64,000 bases of DNA from Cercophora sp. LCS_1 (lineage: Eukaryota > Ascomycota > Sordariomycetes > Sordariales > Lasiosphaeriaceae), in NCBI GenBank assembly GCA_036250225.1, contig JAPZLL010000002.1, positions 1,612,001 through 1,676,000 on the forward strand. The letters are read 5' to 3'. The position numbers and the translations under genes are program-made. The notes beneath the pieces were generated by a model. The model was not told the origin of the DNA, ran no database searches, and worked only from the letters and a program-made list of their open reading frames with translations. Below, piece after piece: positions 10,530 through 21,364 of this stretch (the stretch's first letter is position 1; each line of letters starts with the position of its first letter).

Positions 10530-12334
10530 TCATCGAAACGTATTGCGATAGGGACCCTCCACTTTGATGTCCCGGACGCCCTCCGGCACCCATCGGAAGA
10601 ATTCGGCCCAGCTCTCGGGGTTGAGATCTTCACTCGGGAGCCGGAAGGTCAACGTCATGTGAGTTCCCCCCGAGGGAGAATCAGGAGTATAAGGAAGTGT
10701 GCTTTTCTGAAGTGGGGCCAGGAGAATGGAGGGCAACCTGGCGTTGCCCGACATCTGCAAATGGAATGGAGATGGGAAGCTTGTCAAGATCTCTTTCTCT
10801 GGGTTGCGGTCTTGAATCATCCTCGGATATAGCGAGACAAGCTTGGCATGGAGTTCGGCTGCCGAGAGGGCGTTCAAGTGTTTCTGGCTGGCTCTCGTCT
10901 TCAGCTCATCGGTCAGGATTCGAGTGAAAGCGCTGCGGTCCAGGAGCTTGAGGTGATCCTCGCCAGTCGAAGCAGCGATTAGCTCCAGCACGCCTTCCTG
11001 GCGCACTAATTTGGAAGAAGGATAGTATGCCGAGTCCATAATGATCAACGTATCTGACGAGGAGGCATTCTCGAGTACCGACTGGATGCCGCTCCATCGA
11101 ATGGCTGAGGTGGGCTCGGTGTTCTTGGGGCTGGTGGAGCGATTAGAGTGAGTGCACAGAGTACCGGGATGTTAGGGGTTGCACGAACCTTGAGAGAACC
11201 ATCTCTCGATTGCCATCGAGGTAGCTATGACCGTTATAGTAGACGATCTTGAGAACGTCACGCTGGTCCTGATTACCAATCAAGTCCGTCACCTCTCGTG
11301 ACAGCCACCTGAATGGGTTCTTGCACCCATCAGAGGAGACCGGTATAGCTTTGATTTGAAACGTATAATTGTAATAGTTCTGGAGCACTTTGCCCAGCTC
11401 CTCCATGGCGCTGTGCGCACCCGGATCATCGTCATCTTGCCAGTACACTGAAAGTGCCGTGGCTGAGGCGTAACGTCCGCGCCAAGGGTTTGAGAGAATC
11501 CGGGAGGCGACTGCCTGAATATCGGCTGCTTTGGAGCTGTCGATGGGTGGGAGGGACATCATATTTGGCAGCTTGTCTGGCCGAGGCCCAGAGGGGAGAG
11601 GCGTTCTGATGCGCGCTTCGCTGAGCTGGGGTCGGCCTGGCTGTTGTTGGGTCGGCGAAACATCGACATCCATCTTGTCCATTTCCTGAGGGTCCTGCGT
11701 AAACACACGCTTGGGGTTCAGGGATGCCGGGCTGATTGCATGCTGACCATTCAGTGGTGCCAAATCCTGCACCGAAGGACTGTTGGGCCGGAATTTCCTC
11801 GTCGCATCTTCCCACGACATCCCGTGGTGGTTGGGATGGCACTATTGCAATGTGAGCGGACACAACAAAAAGGGAGGGAATTAGACGTACAGCAACCCTC
11901 CTCCGCCGGCAGTCGGAGCAGGCGCCAAGCTTGCGGATCAAGGCCGCCTTCTCCCGTTGTGCGGCCGTCAATGGGCCGGTGCGCCGCCTTGACGCCCGGC
12001 GTTGCGGTTCCACAGCGGTCCCATCCGCAACCGAAAAGACGGCCTGGGAGGCAAAGCCCGGTGACTGCCCGCCGCTGAAGCCGGTAGTTGCCGACTCATT
12101 AGATGCTAAAGTAGCTAAAGTCGCAACGGTTGTCGCAGCCGAAGTTGTCGAGGAATTGGTGTCTTTTCTAATCGGCGCCGGATTGCCGTCGGCCTGCGAG
12201 CCATGGTTTTCACGGCTGCCGTTGGGAACATTATGGTTTGGGCTTGGGCTCTCGCCGTTGGTGTGTTGCTGCTGTCCGGGATGAGGCGTCTCACTCTTTG
12301 GTGGTGCCTCAACCAGGCTGGGAACTGGATGCAT
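10530..12334 (-). CDS. Fungal protein with half zinc cluster and degenerate caspase-like domain
   Basis: Conserved-looking fungal protein of unknown function, 565 aa in three exons: 12334-11891, 11841-11189 and 11130-10530 (introns 49 and 58 nt). A low-complexity N-terminus leads to a basic region and C139-x2-C142-x6-C149 followed by HPNHH. This is half of a Zn2Cys6 spacing; Cys149 opens exon 2. After a Pro-rich linker, the second half resembles the fungal caspase-like (CHAT/peptidase C14-type) fold. It has a strand ending VYYNGHSYLD (His353 at the catalytic His position) and, ~45 residues later, LIIMDSAYYPSS. The usual DCC there is D-S-A, so the nucleophilic Cys is missing. It is probably a non-enzymatic, perhaps DNA-binding or scaffold protein. 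The fold call is my inference from motif order. Confidence 0.72.
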
Positions 12335-12352
12335 ACTTTGCCTCGCGTGCGT

Positions 12353-12373
12353 TCAGTTGGACGACAATCCCAT
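12353..12373 (-). promoter_or_regulatory. Short upstream ORF (6 codons plus stop)
   Basis: Reading on the minus strand, an ATG at 12373 opens a six-codon frame (MGLSSN) ending 18 bases before the main ATG at 12334. If the transcript starts upstream, this uORF would lower translation of the main frame. Confidence 0.35.
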
Positions 12374-12662
12374 GATCGACGGCGATGCGGCTACGGTAAG
12401 CCTCTGTTCACACCCGCTCCCAGCTCAGGTCGGACGCCGATTCGATTTTTTTTCCCTCGCCCGTTCTCTTTATCCCCGGTCTGGGTGGTCCCGTTTGGAT
12501 GGACTGCCAGTGCGTCTCGGCAGCGCTTTGCGGGGAATCCACGGACGATGCCGGAGGCGTGACAGGGGCAGGCGCTCAACCTCTGTTGTGGGAGCACCAG
12601 GGACGCCGTTGGGGCGTTCGGTGAGCAACGGTGAGGGTCGGAAGTCAGGCGAGCAGGATCGA

Positions 12663-12686
12663 CTCCACGACTCCACGACTCCACGA
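12663..12686. repeat. Three tandem 8-bp units (CTCCACGA)
   Basis: Three exact head-to-tail copies, about 330 bases upstream of the start of the half-zinc-cluster gene. It may be promoter sequence or a simple replication-slippage repeat. Confidence 0.8.
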
Positions 12687-15600
12687 CGGCCAGAGTCCAG
12701 TGCTGACGGGGGCGGCGTTTGGTCGCACAGAGTTCTGCAAGTGGGTTCTGGCTCTTTTTGAGTGAAGGCCGAGCCCGGAGCGAGAATGGCTCAAAAAGAG
12801 CGGGATATGCCAATGCAGGTGGGAAAATAAGGGGTCTTCTGGTATCAACCGAGAGAAGAGCGGAACAAGATGCAGCGCAGAAAGGAATGCCTAAAATGGA
12901 AGTCAAACACAAAATATCTACAGGGTCTCCGTAACAACGAGCGGTGTCGTACGGAAGACGTAAGAAGGGAAGGGATATAAAAAACGTCTTGTTGTGAAAA
13001 AGATGCTACAGGGGTAGCTGAGAGACAAGCAATGGGGCCCCGGCGTCGAGACTGAGGCGCACCTATCCGCCCGTCAGACAGAGAGGTGAGAGAGGGAGCG
13101 GAAGGAGAGTGGGCAACGGGATGCTGGGGTCAGGATGATTGCTTGAACTTCTGGAATCTGGACTTCAAGACTTCGGAAACTACGACGGGAGCGGACGCAG
13201 GCCATGCCATGGGGCCATGGGGGGCATTTGATCTCCAGAAGGAAGGAACCGCTGGGCATGCAACACCCCCAGCCAGAAAATCCACGCAGCCCGCGCGCCC
13301 CTCCAAACCAGAGCAGATTTTAATTTTTAACACACCGCGATAGGCTCGAGGTTAACGGTGGTCAATCAGGCCCTAGGTCCCCAATTCATTTGCTCGGCTG
13401 GAGCTGGCACCCTCCACGTGGACCCTGCCAATCTGCGAATCTGCCACCTCAGACCGTGAGCAGACCGTCGCCGATACCTTCCACGGGTGCCGGGTAGGAG
13501 GCAGAAAGTGCAGTACACCGCGGCGGTCGCTGTGAGGGAAAATGGAAAATACTCTCAGTTCTCATTTTCCAATTCTGCATCTAACAAACGTCAAGCCCTC
13601 CACCCTCTAGCCCCCCAAACGGCACGATGGCAGGTTGGACAGCCACCAAGCGGGACAGCTCAACACCTCAACCGCCGAATGGCCAGGCGACACCGACGGC
13701 GACCCAATGGTGAGATTCACACCGTCATGCCGCCAGCCTCACCGCTTTCGCCCATCCGATAGGCCATGCTCCGGCTCCACAAGCCGAGCTGCCTGTGAGC
13801 TGTCGGTGGGGATTCGACAGGGAGCCGAGAGACAAGCCAGCACGCCAGGCCGTTCTGGCGTTTTGGCGCTCCAAGCGCTTCCTTGTGCCTTTCACCGTGG
13901 ACCCACCGTTCGGGTCCCTTAGGCACGACACCGACTCGCTCCAGACCTCGCGATGGCACGGTGAGGAAGATAAAAGATGTAGGAGCTCGCCAACAGCGCC
14001 CCGGCCGCAGAGCCCGAAGTCTCTTCCCACAACATGCTGACACTGTTGAGGAGCCTACCTACTTTACCTAGGTCCTCGGTCTAAAACAACCGTTCCGGCC
14101 TACATCGGTAAACCTATATCTCTTATTATCCGGGCCCCGGTAGACACGATGTTCCCACCTTGATTCGAGATGGGGTGAATCTGCCCCCCCGTGCGCGCGC
14201 ACCCCAGACTCGGGCATGAACAGCCAAGTCAATCTGTCGACGTTGCTCCCTCCACATCGCAGCCTCACATAGGCTGCCGTTGACGCTATTCGCCCAACTT
14301 GACCCTCCTTCACGGCCGTCGCCCGGCCAGAGCTTTGTCGAGGCAAGCGGAGGCAGACAAATGGCACACGGAACCCCTCCTCGAGATGGCGGGGAGCCTC
14401 AAAACGCGGGATGACGGCTGCTATGAGCCGGCATTATTGGCGACGACGGCCCAGTGTGAATGGGGCGTTCGGTGTCTGGCAGTCTGGCTCCTGCGGGCAT
14501 CGTCACTCATTCACCCATCAGTCGGCGGCACCTCAGCGCCCCATCAGGCGCCCTGCTTCCGTTCCCGTCGTCGTGCTTGTCCGACGCTGTTGCAGCTCTT
14601 TCCCTATCGGTCACCCCAGCCACTCCGGCCGCCCGTCGTCCCGTCCGCCTCCAGGTTCCCCGTGGCGCCCCTCCCTTCCCCAGGCCCGTCAGGCTAAGAA
14701 GTGTGGAGGATGCCGGGGGTTGACAAATCTAGCCATCCCGAGCCTGCACTGATGCGCCTATGTCACCCCCGATATCTCGATGAGAGCTCCTCCTGCATAC
14801 GCAGAAGCAATACACTGCCCTGCGCTGCACCGCACCAGCACCCGGTCTGGCTGTTTTGCAGTTGAAGCTCAATAGGCCCAAAATTTACAGCTTTTCCGTC
14901 CTATCATGCCCTCGGATGGCGCGCCCTCTTGTTTCGCGAGATGCATTAGCTCGCACGGTTTGCAGCGTTACTCCTCAACATCCAGGCCCGTCGTCGGCGG
15001 GAAGGCGTTTGACACCCAGCCTATTCCCAGACGGCCTCACTTCCCCACGCGCCCTCGCCTCCCAGTGGGTGCTTTCATCTCAGCAACCATGCATTGATAC
15101 CTGTGATACCAAACTTCTCCGGCCAGCCCAATCAAGCGACGACGGCGCCTACTACCCTGTTTATTGCTTTTTTCTGCTCGAGCTTGCCCCTCTCACACCT
15201 TCTCACATCATCCTGCATTTTCCTTCTGCGACCTGCCACGAACAGCACGCCCAAAACGGGCCGCTCGAGAGTCGAGCCGCCGTTGCATCCTGTACCTCCA
15301 CAGCTCACCCCTCGCATGTCTTCGGTGGAACGGTCAACCGAGGCAGAAACACAACTATCAACTCGCTGCTTAGGTCAAACAAAGACTCAGGTATCTGCCA
15401 GCTGTAAGAATTTGCTGTTATTTTGGTGCGTATCAAAGTGGTTTGCTTGAGTTCGGCAGGAAGTATCATGGATATCTAGAGGCGGCTCTGTCTGTCAGGT
15501 CTGTCAGCTAGAATTCATGTTCAGCTGCCACCCCAGGATTATCCATCCAGAAATCCATCCACCTCATCCAATCCAGCAACCTCCAGCCCAGATCTGGTGG

Positions 15601-17010
15601 TTCCCGAAACATAGAAACATGGGGTGAGGCATTTCTCGGTCGACTAGCGATGCCTCGCAGGAGAGCCCGATGGGTTCTGCCAATGCCAACTGGCGTCTGT
15701 CCGGAGAGGAACACGACATGACCCATGCATGTCGCAATTTGCCCAAAATGCCCAATCAAGCGGGTACAGATCAGAAAAAGCGTTGCATCTTCCCAAGTGG
15801 AGTGATATGCCGTCCCAACTATGCCAATGGCAAAAGAACTCCTCAACTTCTTCCTAGCCGACTTACAGCGGCTGCCCGGAGCAGTCCTCCCACCCCAAGG
15901 CATCGGGTTACGCAGTAGAGACGGCGCGCTGAGAGCCTATGGGCGAGATAGGGTTGCAGGATACGCTGACTAACGTGCCTGTCGGGGTCACATTCGCTCA
16001 GGAGAGTTGACGTGCCTCGGCCAATCCTCCTTCTGCACCTCGGCGGGGCTTGCAAGCAGGTTGTTGACGAAGCTCGGCCATGCTCGGGCTCCAGAACTGC
16101 CGCCCACAGCTCGTCAACTCTTCCAGGCTGAAGGCCGTTGGCAGTTCCCTCCTGGGAGGGCTCAAAGCAACTCCCGCAGCTCGGGGACACGCATATACGT
16201 CCTGGCAAGTGCGAGGACAAGATTGTGGAAACGCCCTTTTTGTTTTCTCGACCAATACTCCCGGCCCATCCATGCCTGGGAGGGGACAACACTCCCCAGT
16301 GCCGACAGGCCGAGAAGGCTCGCGAGCATACGGCGATCCAGTACAATACAAGCAAGTCGTCTGGTTCAACCTCAGGAGGTTGCCTCGCCAGGTATCATGC
16401 AGTCAGCCGCCCGCGCCGTAGACCGATGAGCTGGGGGACGACAGGCTCTCCCTTCTTCGGTCTCTCACTCCAATGACGTGCTGCTGGTAACTCAACACCG
16501 CGGCAGGAGCGGGTCCTACCTTGGCTATCAGGGAGTTATTTCACGGCGACGCACGTATACCTGAGGCCGTTATCATGACAACCGAGGAGAAGAGAGGGTC
16601 CGTTTGTTTCTTTTTGGCTTTGCTCACCGTTTCCTGTGTCCGTCCCCCGTCGCTCTTCGCTTCAGGGGCCAAAACAAACCGAGGTGGCTGCATGGCGACC
16701 GGCACCGAGCCGGCAGGTCTTTGGTGGACCATGACCAACGGCAAACGCAAAGGCACAGTACCTTGCTGGAGACCAGCATGGCCTGGGACGTCGAGGCCAT
16801 GCCACACCATTCGGAACACAAGGTCTGTGGAAAGAGTCTTTGGAAACAAGAAACTCGACTCGGCTGTTGAGATCACAAGGGCGGATTTGCTTCGCATTTG
16901 TGTGCATGGGCAACAAGTCTACGCATCATTATGGATATCATTATCTCCTCGAGCCGAGGTTAAAAAAAAAGTTATCAAGTTATCATAGTTTGGGCATGTC
17001 AATCATTAAC

Positions 17011-20000
17011 TCACCCCTCGTTTCCCAACCTGCCAACCCCAGCCCGATTATTATCGCCGCTACGATCGTGATGGACCAGTTCCAGACCCCAACCTCGATC
17101 TTGCGGTTTGAACCTACACGACACGTCCTGTAGTCTTCTTCCAAGCCCACCGATGTCTTCGTCTCCCTGGGTCGATCCTGCCAGATGTGTCCGATCCTCG
17201 GCCGAGAGAGCGACGAGTGTTGCCGATGCCGAACCAGACCCCTTGATGACGGGTACCCTCCAAACCGCCGTCTGAATGATGACGCCCGCTAGAAATAGTG
17301 CGGATAGAGCGACTTGGGCAATAAGAAACGCCAGCCACGCCCATTGGATATGGAAATATATTTCTCCTGCGAGCGTGATGCCCTGGGCCGCTGTGGCTGC
17401 TGACGCCGCGGAGCGGATGCTGCGCAGCAAGACGGATGATGTCAGCCACAATACAAGATAGAAGAAGCACGCAATGTGGCAGATCTTGACCCGAACCGAA
17501 GGGCGAGAGAGTCCCGGACTGTGCCACACGATTGATGCATGCTCCTGACAAAGAAAAAAAAAAAAAGGGGGGGGGGGCTCCAAACATAGTGAACGCCCCT
17601 GAACCCCCCACTCCTTTTGGAAGAAAACAAGACCAATATCCCTTCAAAACGATACGAAAGAATATACTCACGAGTTCGTCAACGTGGTAGCCACATTCCC
17701 CGTCCAATTCCCAATTACCGCCCTCCCATTCTCGCCCAAGTCGGTCGTCCCTCGGCCCGCAGCGGCAAACAAGCCCATTCCCAACGCTTTGCTTGCCGCA
17801 GTCTCCCCCCTGACTCCACCGCCTCGTACCGCCTGGGAATTGCTAAATTCAAACGCATATGTCCCCGCCAAATTCTGCGCCAGATACTTGCTCAACCGCC
17901 TCGCATCCTCTCTCACAACGGTATACTGCGTCTCGTCGAAAAGCGCTTTTAGCACCAGCCGTCGTGACCCCGTTTCCACATCTTCGGTGATGGAAGACAC
18001 GTCCCAAGTCGAATTCACCAGCGTTGTCGTCGCCGTACCCTTGGACACGCTCACGCCGTAGGTGTTGACGCAGAAATGGAAGAGGACTTCGACGGCGCGA
18101 AACGTTCGGCGGGGGCTGGAGACGTCGCCGGCGGTGTTGGTGTAGATGAAGAAGATGTTTGCAAGGGCTGTTAAAGAGCGGGCGTCGGCTGGAGAGAAGG
18201 CGAGGCTTGAGGTGACGGGAAGGAAGCCTCCTTGTGCGGTGGTTGAGTTGGGGTTTTGGGAGGCAGGCGAGGAGATGTTAAGATTGTATGAGTCGGGAGC
18301 GCCAACGAGGAAGACGCCGTTGGGGAGACTGGCATTGTGTACGATGATGTCGTCGTCGGAAGAGCTGAGGCCCGCGGAGATGAGGGTTGTCAGGATGGGG
18401 TTGGACAGTGTCAGATGCGAGGTGATCTCGGCTGTTGCAGAACAGATGGCCAGGGTGTTGAAGAGAGGGTAGCTGCAGTCGCCTGTGCTGCAAAGGGGCG
18501 GTGCTGGGGGGAGGGTGGCGGTTAACGGATGGTTGAAGCCGAGTTGGATTGCTTCTGTTTCGAGGGGAGCGAGGCCATCTGGAGAGGTCAGTATGGAGGG
18601 AGGGACGAAGAAGGTGATGTACCGTTTGTGCCAAGGTGTTCGGGGTGAGAGTAGAGTTCGCTCCGTGGTGCTGAGGCGGTACCGAAGCCTGTGGTGAAGC
18701 GCGTCAGGAGGTTGATGGAAAGCTGTGTGAGGGGCGACGAGGCGAAGCAGGTAAGAAGCGCCACGGCAGCCGTCATTCCTAGGGCGCGCCCTTTGCGACG
18801 AAGGATGAAAGACGCCGTCCCGACGGGGTTGCGCGAAGCATTGTCGAATCTCGAAAAGTCGGCCAGAGGTCGGTCGCCCTTGGCGAACGAGTTCCATTTC
18901 AGCTGGGCTAGGCCCTCGGTCAGCGGAACGACGAGGGAGACGCGGCAGATGGCCTCGATGAAGGCGATGAAGGCGCTAAGGGAGATGGATAGGGGCTGGT
19001 CGGAGAAACTGCGCCCGTCGTATATCTTGAGAATTACGATGATGATCGTCAGGCAAAGAATGCTGAGTAGCGACCAGAGAATTTCGGGCGCCCAAGCTAT
19101 GATCTGGCGTCCGAGTCTGTCGCTCCCTGAGCCCTGCGAGCTGACAGTCCCGGCGACAGGGCTTCTGCTGGTGGTTTCTGGCGAAGGCCTCTTCCTTTGC
19201 CGTCGTGTTCGCTGGCGATCCCAGGATCGACGAGCCCTACTAGTAGTGCTTTCGGGGAGGCCTGCGAGAGTCTCGCGCTGGGACACCGCCGTCATCTCCA
19301 TCTCGTCCTTAGGCTCGCCATCGGAGTCGAAGTAGGCAATGTCCTCGTAGTGCATGAACGGACCATGGCCATTGCGTACCCGCTGTCCTTCCTGCGGTGG
19401 ACTAGCCGCCTGCCATGGTGCCGGCGGCGCTGGTCGGATGTCGTCGTCTCCGGCGGGCGATTCTGGGGCTGGCCCGTATGATGTTATTGATGGCCCCCGA
19501 CCAAGCGCCGCTGACCGCGCTCGCGCTTGTTCGAGCTCTTGCTGCTCCCTACTGCCTTGCCAGTGCTCGGTTGGTGCCAGGGGAATCGTGGGAGAAGCTG
19601 TCTGTTGTTGTTGCCGTGGGGTCAGTGATGCCTCGCCTGTCAGTCCCTGGATGTTGTCGTAGAGGCTCCATCGTGGGTTCTGTCCGGTCCCATCCTCGTC
19701 GATGCTTTCCCGCCAAGCGTCACGAATCGCAGAGGAGATGTCCTTGTCATGGTGAAGCGCACCATCCTCACGCGGAAGAGCCTGCTGGTGACCTTCCTGG
19801 TCCCGATGAGTGGAGCTCGCGGGCGAGATGTTGGGCGGACCGCTGACCGAGGCGAGCTGTGTTGGCTCCGCCATCGCCCTCCCGGACCAAGGTTGATGAT
19901 CGGGAGTGGCTAACGGGTCCGGGCCGGCCGCAAAATTTGGTGATTCCCGGCACGCGCCGTCTACTGGTAGAGCAGGAGAAGGTACCCGGAAAGTGCCATC

Positions 20001-20030
20001 CTCAGGATAGAGCTCACCAGGTCCGGGCAT
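17011..20030 (-). CDS. DUF3176 family multi-pass membrane protein
   Basis: Fungal membrane protein of unknown role, 907 aa in three exons: 20030-18623, 18578-17672 and 17419-17011. The first intron (44 nt, GTACAT...CCAG, branch ACTGAC) is well supported by frame. The second is long (252 nt, GTGAGT...GCAG, branch CTGAC) and its acceptor was chosen because it joins TLTNS to IRSAAS in frame before the last membrane helix. The start is the first true ATG (20030); the open frame upstream lacks one. About 310 cytoplasmic, Pro/Gln-rich residues precede the first helix (LWSLLSILCLTIIIVILKIY). The DUF3176 signature RVSLVVPLTEGLAQLKW and GDRPLADFSRFDNASRNPVG follows, then a second helix and a long glycosylatable loop (many NxS/T). 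The last helix is WAWLAFLIAQVALSALFLAG. The 3' end is the least certain part. Confidence 0.8.
17554..17577. repeat. Adjoining homopolymers A13 and G11 inside an intron
   Basis: On the minus strand this is C11 followed by T13 and then CTTTGTCAG, a strong polypyrimidine tract and possible 3' splice site. In my model it lies inside the second intron of the DUF3176 gene, because using that acceptor breaks the frame. Homopolymers like this are also prone to length errors. Confidence 0.75.
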
Positions 20031-21364
20031 GGCACAGGGGAGGAGCCACGGCCGGAGCAGACATTTGCATTGTTGGGTGGTGGAAGCAATGAAGGGATTA
20101 AGTGCCTCTCTTTGTCTGCTCGACCGGGGAGAAGCAAGCGGGAATGGCCACGGGAATGGCGACGAGGTGGCAGCCGTCTCTTGGGGCACTAACGGGACGG
20201 AGTAGTCATGGCAAATTGCAAGTAAGAGACCGTAAGATGGTGCTCAACCACATACAGACACGCACATGGTGCCGGGCTAGCACAAACAACCCCCTCCCCC
20301 ATATAATAATAAGCCCCAATGTCTCGGCGGCGGGTACGAGTTGCTGTCTCGATGCAGGCAACAGAGAACCTGAGGGCCGCATCGTCTTGTCGAGGACCGC
20401 GAGCGTGCCTCTCACCTCTGACCCTTGATCGCCGTCTCAAGGGTCTCGAGCGCCACCAAGAGCGACCTAAAGGCTCGATCCTTTGAATCGAGCCGCATTG
20501 CCAAGCTCGAAACCGTATCCCTGCGCGTGTAAGTTGGTGGTTGCGGAGTGGACGCGGTCGGGGTGCCGTCGAATGATGGGACGAAGAATCCTGCTGCCTA
20601 TCCGGAGAGAGCACGCGCTTGAGATTGCCCGTTCCCGAACCCCGATCTTGAATGAAACCCGAGTGGGGCTGCACCGCGGGAGGCGATGGAGCTGATGAAA
20701 AAAACATTGGAACCCGAGGCAATTCAAAAGGGAAAAAATCGCGCCTTATTTTGCGGTGTTGTTTGGCGATGCTGAGGATCGGGTCTAGAAGCCTCGTGGA
20801 GTTTGGAGACGATCGCCACGACGTTCCCACATGGCAGCCACGGACAAGTTGGTCCACACACGCCAACGGGAACAAGGAAAAAAAAAAGGAATTACCAACA
20901 GATCAAGTCAGATTATGGTATCCTGAGTGCTGACCGCCATGCTTCTCCGGGTTTAGACGGGGAAAGTTCTCCGTCGTCGGACCCACTATATGTCAGCGCC
21001 CTCGGTCGTTCCTGGCTCGCATTCTGCGAGAGACAAGTGACCGGTGGCACCTGGGTTTCTCACCCTAAGCCAATGTGACTTTGAAAGACGGAAGGGATGC
21101 TTCCACTCCCGTCCTCCGCCCGAGAAGGGACGGTCCGCTTCTGTCGATGCGCCTTCCCGAAGGACCGCTCGATCTCACGCCCCTGAAGGGGAACGCACGC
21201 TTGACTTTGGGACTCAACTTTCGCATATTCTAGCAACAGTATCATCATCGATAACCTCACCGCAATCATCAACGCCCCCATCCGCTTCTCCTTGTCTTCG
21301 GGTACGCGCGTTTCTGCAATATCACCACTGATCAAATCCTGCCAAGTAGAACCACTCAACAAAC
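20031..21364. other. Divergent promoter region DUF3176 / ATP-grasp gene
   Basis: About 1.3 kb between two divergent starts. Open frames on both strands have no family resemblance. No other element is clear. Confidence 0.5.

Larger units (their letters stand above)
12335..17010. other. 4.7 kb gene-poor region
   Basis: The longest gap in the window. Open frames here (up to ~180 codons on both strands) show no family resemblance and look like chance frames in GC-rich DNA. The left end is the promoter and leader of the half-zinc-cluster gene. It contains three exact CTCCACGA units at 12663-12686. I could not identify a tRNA, transposon or decayed gene, but a non-coding transcript cannot be excluded. 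Confidence 0.5.

Noticed and set aside
14856..15407. 183-codon open frame in the gene-poor region
   Set aside because: No signal peptide, domain or family resemblance; adjacent frames are equally open.
16521..16988. 155-codon open frame next to the DUF3176 gene
   Set aside because: No recognisable feature and no ATG context or intron support.
20031..20189. N-terminal extension of the DUF3176 protein
   Set aside because: The open frame continues but has no ATG until 20030.
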